Assembly (NCBI GenBank): GCA_027625915.1 | Contig: JANTQA010000033.1 | Coordinates: 9,424,001-9,488,000 of the forward strand | DNA: 64,000 nucleotides | Source of the DNA: Anaeramoeba flamelloides | Lineage: Eukaryota > Metamonada > Anaeramoebidae | Direction of reading: 5' to 3' | Shown: positions 12,120 to 22,137 of the stretch, in pieces | How the letters are laid out: each line of letters opens with the position of its first letter | How positions within the stretch are numbered: the first letter of the stretch is position 1 | The notes under the pieces: generated by a model | Told to the model about the DNA's origin: nothing | Database searches by the model: none | The model's input: the letters and a program-made list of their open reading frames with translations, nothing else | Position numbers and translations under genes: made by a program

Positions 12120-13033
12120 GTAATAATAATGATAATAATGAGAATAAAAAAGATAATAATAAAATTAAAAAATATAAAAAATTCAATGAAATACAATTAT
12201 TATTAATTCAGTTAGGATTTTTAGAAACCAAATTAAATTCAAATGAATTAATAATTTTGAATAAAAATAAAGAATTAATTGAAGAATTGAATAAATTAGA
12301 TCAAATTCCTAGTTTAATTTTCCAAAAAATATCAATTATATATATTAAAAAAAATCAAACTAATCCAATCCAAATCTTATCAAATCAAAAGGGATCAACA
12401 TTATTTGAACAATTTATTTCCAAATTGGGTTATAAACCAAAATTCAATGATAAAAAAAATGAAAATTTGGACAATCTTTATAAAAATTCAATATTTTATT
12501 CAAATTTTCAAAACCAAATAATGTTTCAAATTTCGACAAGATTGTGGAAAGATAATAAAATTGAAAACATAAATAACAATTTAAAAATTTTACAAAATAA
12601 CCAAGTACAAATCATTTGGTCAGAAAATTATGACAAATCAGATTTTGAAACCTTAAAAATCTTTTATTCCGAAAAGAATATGGTACAAATAATCATTTAC
12701 CCATTACCTAATTATTTATTTAAAATACAAATCCGATCAAAAATAAACGTCAATTCGTTTGGACCCTTAAGAAATGGCATGTCGGTTGATTTGAAGTTTT
12801 TGATACCCTTATTAAGAGAAACCGCAATAATAACAGATAATTTGATTACAAAGCAGAAAAAAAATTCTGTGAATCCCCATTTGGATCGAAAAAAATTAAT
12901 TTCTCATATTATTTCTAATTTCCAATTAAATGACTCGTTCACTCAATATATTCAACAACTGAATAAGGAAAATAACGACAAACCATCGACACAAGAAAAT
13001 GAAACACAAATTGAAATAGAAAAAGAAAATTAA
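8283..13033 (+). CDS. Rap/Ral GTPase-activating protein, tuberin/RalGAP-alpha type, 5' end incomplete
   Basis: A single large exon ends in TAA at 13031. The frame is open upstream of any ATG to the acceptor AATAG at 8282, so at least one 5' exon is missing. The N-terminal two thirds are helical and match the HEAT-like N-terminal region of tuberin/RalGAP-alpha in style. RDLTGKWDW (near 11570) corresponds to the short motif that precedes the GAP domain in RalGAP-alpha. The Rap-GAP domain lies at about 12300-12840: it has ILSNQKGS, then LQNNQVQIIW where Rap1GAP has the catalytic asparagine-thumb HIGND segment, then FGPLRNGM and LIPLL. One Asn of the thumb is kept while the following Asp is Asn. 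Asn runs (9328-9390 and 12064-12130) and a Ser-Pro-rich block with RKSWSLK (10801-10980) suggest phosphorylation by proline-directed and AGC kinases. The expected role is switching off a Ral, Rap or Rheb-type GTPase; which one cannot be told from the sequence. Confidence 0.8.
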
Positions 13034-13445
13034 ATTATTTTTTAATAACAATAATATATTTAAAGTTGAAAAATTCATCTATAGTATTTCTTTTAATCTT
13101 CCTTTTTAATAAAAATTACAAAATAAAAACATATATTTAAAAAAAAAAAAAAAGGAATTATTTATTAATTTTTTTGTTCGATTTTTAGGAAGAATTTGTA
13201 ATTGTTAACATTGACCATTTTCAGGAAAGTTGACAGTTTTCAAATCAGCCTTATTTGGACAGAAATGGACATTTTAACTTGGTCCTAGAACTATTAGCTT
13301 TTTTTGAATTGAAATTTTGACAATAAAATTCAAAAATAAATTTAGAACAATAGTTTCTTCGTAAAAATTAAAAACTTAATTTTTTTTTTTATTTTTTAAT
13401 TATTGAATAAAGGTGATTCAACAAAATTACCTCCCATTTTCCATT
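13034..13445. other. 3' flank of the GAP gene
   Basis: AT-rich DNA with AATAAA-like poly(A) signals and a long A tract at 13139-13153. No gene is visible. Confidence 0.5.
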
Positions 13446-13735
13446 AGGTTTTCCAGAATTTAAAAGAATAGAAAATCTTTGATTTTTCTCCATTCTTTTA
13501 AATTCTGGAAAAGCACCGTTAATTATTTTTTAAACTGAGAAATAAAAAGAAAATTAAAATTTTTTTTTTTGAATTTCTTAAATTAAAAAAACCACACTTA
13601 GCTTTTTTAATCATTACAAAAATTAAAAAAAAAACATAACCGTGTGTTAATTTCTTAAATTAAAAAAAACCTAGACACTTCCAGACAATCGATGGCACTC
13701 TAAATCACTTGAAGGACAGTCTACGGCACTTCCCG
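13446..13735. repeat. Palindrome cluster B (one P1 unit plus two P2-type units)
   Basis: A P1 palindrome (TTTTCCAGAATTTAAAAGAAT... to ATTCTGGAAAA) at 13446-13513 is followed by two imperfect P2-type hairpins built from AAATTAAAAAAACC and its complement (to about 13675). The cluster ends in CCTAGACACTTCC and spacer words GGCACTCTAAATCACTTG and GGCACTTCC. The same modules occur at 7.5, 16.7, 39.8, 40.4, 41.4 and 47.3 kb. Confidence 0.7.
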
Positions 13736-15106
13736 AATTTCTAATTTTTTTTTTCGAAATATTGTTAAAGAATCACTAATTTTATTACCCTTACTAATGA
13801 TAATATACATGATGAATTCTTTTTATTAATATTATCAGAGATAATATTAATTTTTATATTATTTTTATAAAATTTAAATTTATATTTATTGTAAAATTAA
13901 AACCATGAAATTTTAAAAAATAGGAAACTATTTTTTTTATTATTAAATTGAAATAATAAAATATTTTCTCATGAAATGACTCAATTATAATGGATTGTTT
14001 ATAGGCCTTATAATGCTTAAATTGATATATAAAGATAATTTTTTTTCTAAATTTCAAAATTGTAATCTTGTTTTTTTATTTTGAGTTTTTTCAAGTTTTT
14101 TTATTTATATCGAAACGTAGTAATTCAATTATTAATTTTTTTTTTATTACCAGACAAATATTTATCTTTGAAAAAAAATCTGTTATTCTAATGTTACTGA
14201 AACAGTGGAACTGGTCTGAGAAAATACATCTTGATTTCTAATAGAATGTTCTTTGTCTACCATTAACAACCAAAATGTTTAATGATTTTTTTTTTTCAAT
14301 AAATTTTCAAAAGAATTTTAGTTTTTGAATATAATAGAAAAATATATAGATTTATTAGTTTTACTTCATTTAGAATACCAACTATTCTTTGCCGTATCTA
14401 ATATTCCACTTATTTCTTATTTATTCTTACAAAGTTCACTTTTAAAAAATTAATACTATTCAATATTTTTTTTTTCACGTAAACCTTTACTGAAACAAAT
14501 TTATTATTAGGTAAAGTTTTATAAAGTAATGAGAATAGAAAAAAAATTTCAACTTGAATTTAAAAATTTTACCATTTTCTGTTTCAAACACTCAAATTGA
14601 AAATATAAATTTGAGTTTTCTCATTTTGATTTATTTCTAAACCGACCTTTTTGTAAAAAAACTTATTGTTGTCTCATTTAGGTTTATTACAAACCCCGAA
14701 GATCAGAATATTTTGAAGAAAAAAGTTATTGAGATTCATCTTATTTTTTATTATTGTAAAAAACTATTTTTAAAATTTAACAGATTTTAATTGATACTAT
14801 AAAAATCAAAAGTATAGGTAACTCTAAACAAGATATTTATTCGAAGGCAATTTTTCCAATTCTTGTTAGGTTTACATAAAATTTCTGATTTATATCAATT
14901 CTCAAATAGTTGATGTTATTTTTAAATTTTCAAAATTTTGTTCACAAAAAAATTATATTGTTTCAACTCTCATTTTTATACACAAAGATATAATATTAAA
15001 ATCATTTAATTATTTTTATTAATTAATAATATATAAAATATAGTTTTTATCTCATTATGTAGTTTTAGAAGGATCTATTTTGGGAGATTAAAAAATAAAT
15101 AAAAAT
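13736..15106. other. Non-coding, with an old relative of a transposon-like segment
   Basis: No gene seen. The stretch about 14150-14520 (TGTTATTCTAATGTTACTGAAAC, then TTGATTTCTAATAGAATG, then TATTTCTTATTTATTCTTAC) shares ordered words with 18230-18720 inside the terminal-inverted-repeat element of the CSN3 intron. It may be a diverged copy; its ends are unclear. Confidence 0.4.
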
Positions 15107-18100
15107 TTAATCATTTTCTTCAGTTTTATTTCCGCCACCTTGGAGTTCTTTGATAACCATTTTATGGATAAAATTCGAATTTGTAGAAATTTTTTCGTCA
15201 AGCAAATCTAAATTTTTTGCAAGTCCAATTACTTCTTGAATTTTTTCATTAAGTTCAAGAGATACTCTTACAGAATCATATGGCTCTGGATCAGCATGGA
15301 AAGAAATTTGTCCTTCTTTTTGATCAATTGTTGCAAACACTTCTCCTTGTTCAATCTATATTTTAAAAAAGGAATAATTTGATGGAAAAGAAAAAGTAAA
15401 AAAAAAAAAATATTGAATATTTAAAAATGATTTTTTCATCTTTAAAATGATTTTTTTTAATATTTGAAAAAGTAAGAAAAGAAAAGATACGAAAATGAAA
15501 GACAAGGAAAAAAAGAAAAAATCAGATGAAAAAAAAAAAAAACAAACGAACCATATCTAATAAATAAAATTCAGCTTCTTGAGTCGAATTCATGTTTAAT
15601 TGCTGAGACACGTATTCTAAAGAAAGAGTAATATAAGTTTTTGTTAGTCTTTGTATTTTTCTTCTGACTAAATTGTCTCTAACAAGTTTAATAAGACCAA
15701 AAGTTTTGTCTTTTTCATAAACTTCCATATATGTGGAAATGCAAATACCAACTCTTTCGATATCCATACTTCTAAATGCTTCAACAAATTCTTCATAAGG
15801 TTTACACACCTTTCTTAACATTCCTTGGATAGACATACTTGTGTTTTGTGGAATTAATGGTACCTTCCCAGTTGATAAGATGGATGTTAAAAGATATCTG
15901 CGATAAGATTCGAGCATTATTGATGAAAGGGTATCTGCAGGAATTGTAACTGCAAGTTCAAAATAATATGTTGCTTCGTCATATTTTTTTAATCCAGTAT
16001 AGATCATTCCTCCATAATAAAAATATAAAAGTACATCTTTAATTTTAATTTTGGTATGTTTTGTGTCAATTTCAAAAACATCACTTTCAAGAACTATTAT
16101 TATTTTTTTTTTATCATTTAATTTTCATCAAATATTATAAAATAAATTCGAGTAAAAGGAAAATTTGGTTGATTTAAAAATTTTTATTGACTGATCAAAA
16201 GATTTTTTTTTTTAAAAAGTAAAAAAGTGAAATTTGTTTACAAACAATTTTATTTTTGAATTAATACCTTTTTTAAAAAAAGAGTTGGAATTTTTGGTCT
16301 TTTTATTAGTTGATTTATTTATATTCTTGTTCTGGGGGGGGGGTAGTCATAAAAGAGAGAAAATAGGAGAAGAAAAGTGGAAAAAAAAAAAAAAAAAAAC
16401 ATGACATCAAGATGAATAAATTTTTGGGATTTTGTAAAATAAATAAGGATAATTGTTTGGTTTATTTTTAATCATTTTTTTATTTTTCTGTTTTTTGATT
16501 TATCCTTTCAGTAATATTCTAATTTTATGCTCTATGAGAGCTGAAGTATAATACAATACCTTAACGAATAAAAAATGATTTAAAAGTTCCGTGAGTTAAA
16601 GAAAAACCAAAATATTTCAAATATTCAAATTTTTGAGTGACGAAATTATTAAAAAAAGAATTTGTTTATTTATTTATTTATTTTTGAAGAGAGAAAATTA
16701 ATTTTCTTCTGTGTGCAGTTAATTTTTTTTTTAATTTAATAAATAAACAGAAAATTGATGAAATTTTCTTTTTATTTCTCAAATTAAAAAAACCATCCGT
16801 TAGTTTTTCCAGAATTCAAAAGAATAGAGTAAAATCTTTGATTTTTCTCTATTCTTTTGAATCACAGAAAACCTAGACATTATTCCCATAAAAAATGATT
16901 GAAGTCTTCAATGATATCAATATTTAACTTTTCTTTACATAAATCACAATTTTTATTTTTATTTTTGCGTGTTACATAAGAGTACCTATTTAAACAATTA
17001 GTAAAATTTCAAAATTTTAGAAATGTTTTTGAGGCTTTCTAGTTTAAATATTTTTTGTCGTTAGGTTTTCCAGAATTTAAAAGACTTGAGTAAAATCTAT
17101 GATTTTTCCTCGATTCTTTTGAATTCTGGAAAACCTAGACACGACTGTTTGAAATTGCAATTTTGTTGTTTTATAATTTTTAGACATTGTTGAACTTTCC
17201 AACTAGTTGAATTTTCCAATTTGGTAAATCGAAAAACTTTTAATTCTAAATCTAATAATTTTAATTCCTCGGTATGCCAATTAATATTTTCATTTTCCAG
17301 TTTTCGAAAATTTAGTACCGTTTTTAATTTTTTTAAATTTAATAAATCTAATTTTTCAATCAATTTTTATTTTCTTAGGTATACTTTTAATCTAGCGAGA
17401 TCAATTTTTGCTTCAGTTTTATAAATTAATCATGGTCAATGAATATTAATTTATAAGAAATTTGTGACTGATTTATTGATAAATCTTTCAATTCTTTCAA
17501 AATTACTTTGTGCAAAGTAAAATATTTCGAGATCATAATAAAGTTGACTTAAAATGAGAGCTTTGAAAGAAAATTATTTTGACTCCATTATTGAGTTTAT
17601 TTTGTTGAAACAATCGATTAAGTGTTTCCAAGGACTTTTCTACTTTTTTTTGAAATTATATTCAAGATGTGTGTTTTTTTCTAACCAAATTCCAAGATAA
17701 AAAATATTTTTTAATTCTTTTTTGTATTTAGTTTTTTTATTATGGGATTCATCGGGAATCTTTTTATTATTTCAAAAATCCTTTCTAAATTACTTTTTAG
17801 AGAAATTAAAGGCCCTTTCATAATAAAGATAAGATCATCTGCATACATTGGAACATGAACAGTTAGAGTTTTTAACGTTTCGTGTAGGAAATGAGATATA
17901 AATGTGAAGAGAATTGGTGATAAGGGATCTATACCCTTGATAAACCCCAATTCCTTCTTTTTTATAATATCTTAAAAGTCAATTTTTAATTGTTTCATTT
18001 TTTATAAATTTTTTAATATATAAACTATTTTTCAGTCAAAGATGTCCAGTTGTAATGGGTATAATATATGTGTTTAAAGGGTTTACATAGATATTAGAAG

Positions 18101-20708
18101 AAAAATTTTATTTTGGAAATTTTCGAAATTGAAATCATTTTTTCACATTTCTACACATTTTTGTTTTTTTTTTTCGATTTTTTTTTAAAAACGTCATTCA
18201 GTTGCAAAATTTTTTTTTATTGCAAGATCAATAGTCACTTGGTAAAAATGTGTTATTCTAAGGTTATTGAAACCATATAAATGATTGTTGAGAAATCATA
18301 TTGATTTCTATTGCAATTCTATGAAGATCTTTGATCTTGATATTTGTTTAATAAATGTGAAAAATTTTCACTTCATTTTCATTTCCTTTTTCAAATAGAG
18401 ATCACAAATACCAAAAAACTTTGTTTGGGGGCTTTATTTCTAAAAGAAAAGTATGGAAAATGAAGTGAAAAATGTTTCATATTTATTATTCAAATACCAG
18501 TAGAAGTTCAAAACCAACATCCTTGTTTTTCTCAATAGGGCCCTAAGAATTTGAGTTTTTCAATTTTTAAGAAAATTTATTGATTAATTAGTTTTCTTTC
18601 AGACATATATCAACAATTCTTTGATGTTTATTATTCTGTTTATTTCTTATTTGTTCTTCAAAGGTCAATTATATAAAATAATTGATATTTGAAAAAAATG
18701 TTGGGCCCCTTTGACTGAAACAGAGTTTAGATATATTAATGAGTGTTGTATAGAGTCAAAACATTTTTGTATATCTATAGTAACTACAAAATATTCTATA
18801 TTTTTATTTTTTTTTTTAAATTTCCTTAATTAATTTAAAACAGTAATTCTTGTTTCAAAATATTTTTTAAATCCAAATTTGTTTTTTTGAAAGTAAGTCC
18901 AAAGAGTGTTGAATTCCAATGTATATCAATTTTTAAAAAAATCTTGCAAGAAATTGATTTATAGAGATCGGTCGATAATTTAATGGTTGGCCTTCATCCC
19001 CCGATTTATGAATAAATAATATATTTCTTTTTTTTAATAAAATTTGTACTTTTTTCAGTTTCGTCTGTTATCCAATTTAAAAAAATATTTTGAACTGTTT
19101 TAATAAAACAATCATAATTTAATAAATATTGTATTGACTCGTTTTTTTATAAATTTATAATGATTTATTTTGTCAAATTCTTTAAATGATTTATTAAAAA
19201 AAAAAAAGAGTATTTGTTGATCAAAAAACTTTTCTAAATTCTTTAAACAATCAAGGCAAAATTAAAATCAATTTTTTTTACCATCTTGGTTCACTGACTA
19301 TTTGTTTTATTTTAAAATACATTTATACCCTTGCGCTAAACTCTATTATATTTTAAAATAGAGTGGAAAGGAGGCAAATTAAGTGATTTTCAACCCCAGG
19401 TAGGTAAATTTTGAATTTGAACAGAAGAAATGTTTTTACTAGTTAAAAATTTTCTAAAAAAAAAAGCCTAAAATTTGAATGTAAACAAGAAACCTTGATT
19501 CAATATTCTTTTAAGCCGAGAGTAGGTTGTTTGTTCATAAAAGTAATTGCCATTAATCAGAAAATTAGGATAGTCCTTCAGGCCTGTTAGTTTAAAAATA
19601 AAGTAAACAAAATTTTGCTTTGAATTTTCCTCAAAAAACTTCTTCCTTCTTAACAGTCTGTTTAATTAAACAATTTTTTTTGATCCAAATTCTTAGAAGA
19701 CCTTTAGGATACCAATTGTGATCTCGAAAAAGGAATTACTTCTCAAAACTTTGAAAATATTTTTGGAAAAGAGAAATGAATACTTTTTTCAATTTATTTC
19801 TCAACAAACAGTAGAATTGAATAATGCAAGATCAGCAATAAAATGTCCAGTTTTAATTTCAATTTTTAATTGTGTCAAACAAAGATTAAAAGAGCAAATA
19901 ACAATAAAAAAAGAATCAAAAAAAGGCTTGACCTGAAAAGGCTTGACATGAAAAGGAGAAAAATAACAAAAAGTCAGAAATTTGTTTTTTTTTGTTCTTT
20001 TTGATTTTTCCCTTCGTTTTTTTTGTTCTTTTTGATTATGAATGGTATTATTTAGATTTGTCAGGGATTTAATTTTTGCTCGTGAGATTTAAAAAAAGAA
20101 AAAACAAATGAAATAAAAATAGGTTATTCTTACTTGGTAAAGCAGCAGAAAAATTTTGAGAAGCTAAACAGGCTTGAAGGAAATATGCGTGTGTTGGTGT
20201 TAATTCTCCAGATCTCCCAATTTTTTCGATTGCAATTTTAAGAGGATAAATTGTGCCATGAGCAAATTTTTCACGAATAGCTATGGTTACGAATCTACGA
20301 CACAAAAAAAAAACTATTCTTAAAAGACAAGTGTTCAAAAAAAAAAAGAAATGAGTAAAAAAAAAAGGTTTTTTTGTTTGTTTTTTTTTTTTTTATAAAG
20401 AGAAGAAGAGAGTTTTTACATTTCTCAATAGACATTGAAACTTGAGAAGGATCACACTGAAGTAAAAAAGTTTGGATTTGCATAAGAATAAGTTCAGGGT
20501 TTTGGAATCTTTTAAGTGAAGCCTTCGCAGCAAGTAAATACATATAGCCAAGTGAATATTTTGTAATTGGAAGTTGCTTCATGACAAGATCTAGTTGGCC
20601 AATAAAGTTGGTTAATTGTTCATCAATTTTGTCAAGATAATTCTTTAATTGCTTTCTTTCTTCTTTTGTATCGGAATATTGAAGAATTATATTAAGAACC
20701 TTTTCCAT
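15107..20708 (-). CDS. CSN3: COP9 signalosome complex subunit 3, complete four-exon gene
   Basis: Exons on the minus strand are 20708-20420, 20313-20134, 16093-15552 and 15355-15107. All phases match and give 419 residues, against about 423 for human CSN3. Landmarks match the animal protein in order: SLGYMYLLAAKASL near residue 50; the IAIEKI and ALP blocks; YYGGMIYTGLK; IMLESYRRYLL; IQRLTKTYITLSL; QEAEFYLLDM; and at the end FATIDQKEGQISF. The PCI winged-helix region is in the C-terminal third. The CSN complex removes Nedd8 from cullins and so controls cullin-RING ubiquitin ligases; CSN3 is a scaffold subunit. Introns 1 (106 nt) and 3 (196 nt) are ordinary. Intron 2 spans 16094-20133 (4040 nt) and is full of repeats, yet its splice phases and the protein joint ALP-ILESD are intact. 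The exon 3 donor is GTTCGT rather than GTAAGT. Confidence 0.93.
16334..16343 (+). repeat. G10 homopolymer in CSN3 intron 2
   Basis: Ten consecutive G residues in DNA where G runs longer than four are otherwise almost absent. They read as C10 in the CSN3 transcript. A G13 run sits in the large tweety-gene intron at 56998. Confidence 0.8.
16717..16877. repeat. Palindrome cluster C (P2 unit plus P1 unit) in CSN3 intron 2
   Basis: A P2 hairpin (AATTTAATAAATAAACAGAAAATT... with CTCAAATTAAAAAAACC, 16717-16796) is followed by a P1 palindrome (TTTTTCCAGAATTCAAAAGAATAGAG..., 16803-16877) ending in CCTAGACATTA. It immediately abuts the truncated end of the LINE. Confidence 0.8.
17057..17145. repeat. 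P1 palindrome inserted within the LINE
   Basis: GTCGTTAGGTTTTCCAGAATTT ... AATTCTGGAAAACCTAGACACGAC with about 30 bp arms. LINE-coding sequence continues on both sides (post-RT region to the right, zinc motif to the left), so the unit arrived after the LINE. Its outer ends GTCGTTAGG and CCTAGACACGAC are the best available definition of the P1 boundaries. Confidence 0.75.
18033..18717. mobile_element. Short-TIR DNA element (685 bp) inserted into the LINE
   Basis: The element begins CAGTCAAAG and ends CTTTGACTG. Flanking TTT/AAA extends the inverted match to 12 bp. It splits the LINE reverse transcriptase between the TIDIQKCFDSI block and the GIDPLSP block, which shows both insertion and relative age. 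I see no transposase frame, so it is non-autonomous. No clear target duplication is visible. Ordered similarity to 14150-14520 suggests an older family member. Confidence 0.65.
19682..19936 (+). CDS. Candidate exon on the opposite strand inside CSN3 intron 2
   Basis: After an acceptor TTCTTAG, an open stretch encodes about 80 residues with a plausible amino-acid mix (SKKELLLKTLKIFLEKRNE, then IKCPVLISIFNCVKQRL), ending in TGA at 19934. No upstream exon was identified and no family is recognised. It could be a chance open frame, a fragment of an element, or the last exon of a nested gene. Confidence 0.25.
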
Positions 20709-21711
20709 ATTGATAAAATTTTTAGTTAGAGATAATAGAAATAAAAATGATTATTATTTTTGTCAAAAAATAGTAATTTATAAAAGGAAACACGACAATA
20801 TTAGCTGAGAAACCGTAGTCACTTTTTTTACTTTATAAAACTTAATTTTTTGAAAACTATTAACTCATAGAATACATCAAAAAAAAAAGAATAAAAAATT
20901 ACCTACAAAGTGTCAGGTTTTTCATTTTCATCGAAGAAGAAATTTTCTCAAAAAGCTGATTCTAACCAATTTTCATTTTGGGATTTGAGACAGGTACGAG
21001 AGTCAAATTTAGTCAAAATAATTCAGTTTTTCCTATTTGTCCCTCACTAAATAAAAAATTGTGAGATCTACGAACATTCAGTCCCACTTTAAAGTACTTG
21101 GTACATTAAATTTCAATTGTGAAAATAGTCCCTACATACTAAACTAACTATTTTTTTTTCAAAACAGAAATAATAAATTCATTAGGAGTTATTAGTTCAT
21201 ATTCTATATATGTATATATATGTATATATATATATTGAAAAAAAAAGTACCCAACATAAAAACAAAAAACCAGAAAGAACAAGTTACAACTTTACATTAA
21301 AAGTAAAATAAGGAAAAGTAAAAAAAACAAAAAGAAACAAAAAATTTTTCACTGGATTATCTGAATCTAATTCAACAAATTTAACTGAAAATTGAACAAG
21401 ACCAAAAAACTATGAAAGACATCAAGCATTAATATATAGTGTACAAGAAATCTATTCACAAGTATGTAAATGTTCAGAGTGATTCTATTTATTTTCATAA
21501 TAATCCAAATTATCAAAAAAGAAAGATATTTTCACTGGTTCAAAGACAAATTTAAAAAACCAATAAACCAAAAAACAATCTTTAACTATCTACTTGTGTT
21601 GATGGTGGGATGAACCTTGGAACTATTTTTTAAATGATCGAAAACTGAGACAGAAAAATTGATTTTCATTTTTCCTGTCTTTTCAAATACTTTTTTTTTC
21701 GTTTCAAAACA
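20709..21711. promoter_or_regulatory. Intergenic region between divergent CSN3 and V-ATPase e genes
   Basis: About 1 kb separates the CSN3 start (minus) and the V-ATPase e start (plus). It is AT-rich, with an alternating TATATATG microsatellite at 21205-21236 and no other features I recognise. Promoters of both genes should lie here. Confidence 0.4.
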
Positions 21712-22137
21712 ATGGTTGAAGCTATGGCTGGCCTTACTTGGGGCCTTGTAATTTGGATTATAATACTATTTCTTTCAATGTTAATTGCACCTATTTTTGC
21801 TAAAGATAAAAAGTATTTCTTTTTCTTTTTTTTGCTATTTTTTGTTTTTTTAGTTAGTTTACTAAAATGATCAAACACTTTTATCATGATTTAATCCAAT
21901 ACTAATCTTAAAAATTTGATTGTCTTCTAAAAAAAAAGACTTGCCGTTTTCTTAGCAGCACTTACGGTTGTTTGTATGGGCATGATGTAAAATTTTCTTT
22001 TTTCTTTTTTTCTTTTTTTCTTTTTTTCTTATTTTTCCTTTTCTTTCATAACTTTTTGTTTTTTTTTTTTAAAAAGGTGGTGCTTTACATATATGTCTCA
22101 AATGTATCCTTTGGTTCAGCCGATCAAAAAAGATTAA
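21712..22137 (+). CDS. V-type proton ATPase subunit e (V0 sector), three exons
   Basis: Exons 21712-21812, 21939-21986 and 22077-22137 join in phase to give 69 residues. The protein is two hydrophobic helices (roughly residues 8-29 and 35-55) with a short KDKK turn between them. The end YMSQMYPLVQPIKKD corresponds to the conserved LAQLNPL-x-GP segment of animal and fungal subunit e. The usual length is about 70-80 residues, so the model is complete. Subunit e is a small membrane protein of the V0 proton channel sector of endosomal, lysosomal and contractile-vacuole pumps. Introns are 126 and 90 nt. The protein is too small and too split to show up as one open frame. Confidence 0.85.

Larger units (their letters stand above)
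16883..19330 (-). mobile_element. Degraded LINE in CSN3 intron 2 (reverse transcriptase to C-terminal zinc motif)
   Basis: Read on the minus strand from 19330 downward: the RT finger block NYRPIS near 18990; TIDIQKCFDSI near 18770; then a 685-bp insertion (18717-18033); then GIDPLSPILF and the catalytic YADDLIFIM at 17930-17820; then a post-RT region. At 16975-16900 comes CDLCKEKLNIDIIEDFNHFL, the Cys-x2-Cys...His motif found at the C terminus of many LINE ORF2 proteins. The copy carries several stops and frame changes. A P1 palindrome at 17057-17145 lies inside it. It ends at the palindrome cluster at 16877, so its 3' end is missing or replaced. It has the same orientation as the host gene. 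Confidence 0.85.

Noticed and set aside
11962-12186. Leu-rich minus-strand frame
   Set aside because: Shadow of the second Asn run of the RapGAP gene.
16820-17145. Regular repeat spacing suggestive of a CRISPR-like array
   Set aside because: Units are palindromes at irregular intervals in a eukaryotic intron, without constant-length spacers.
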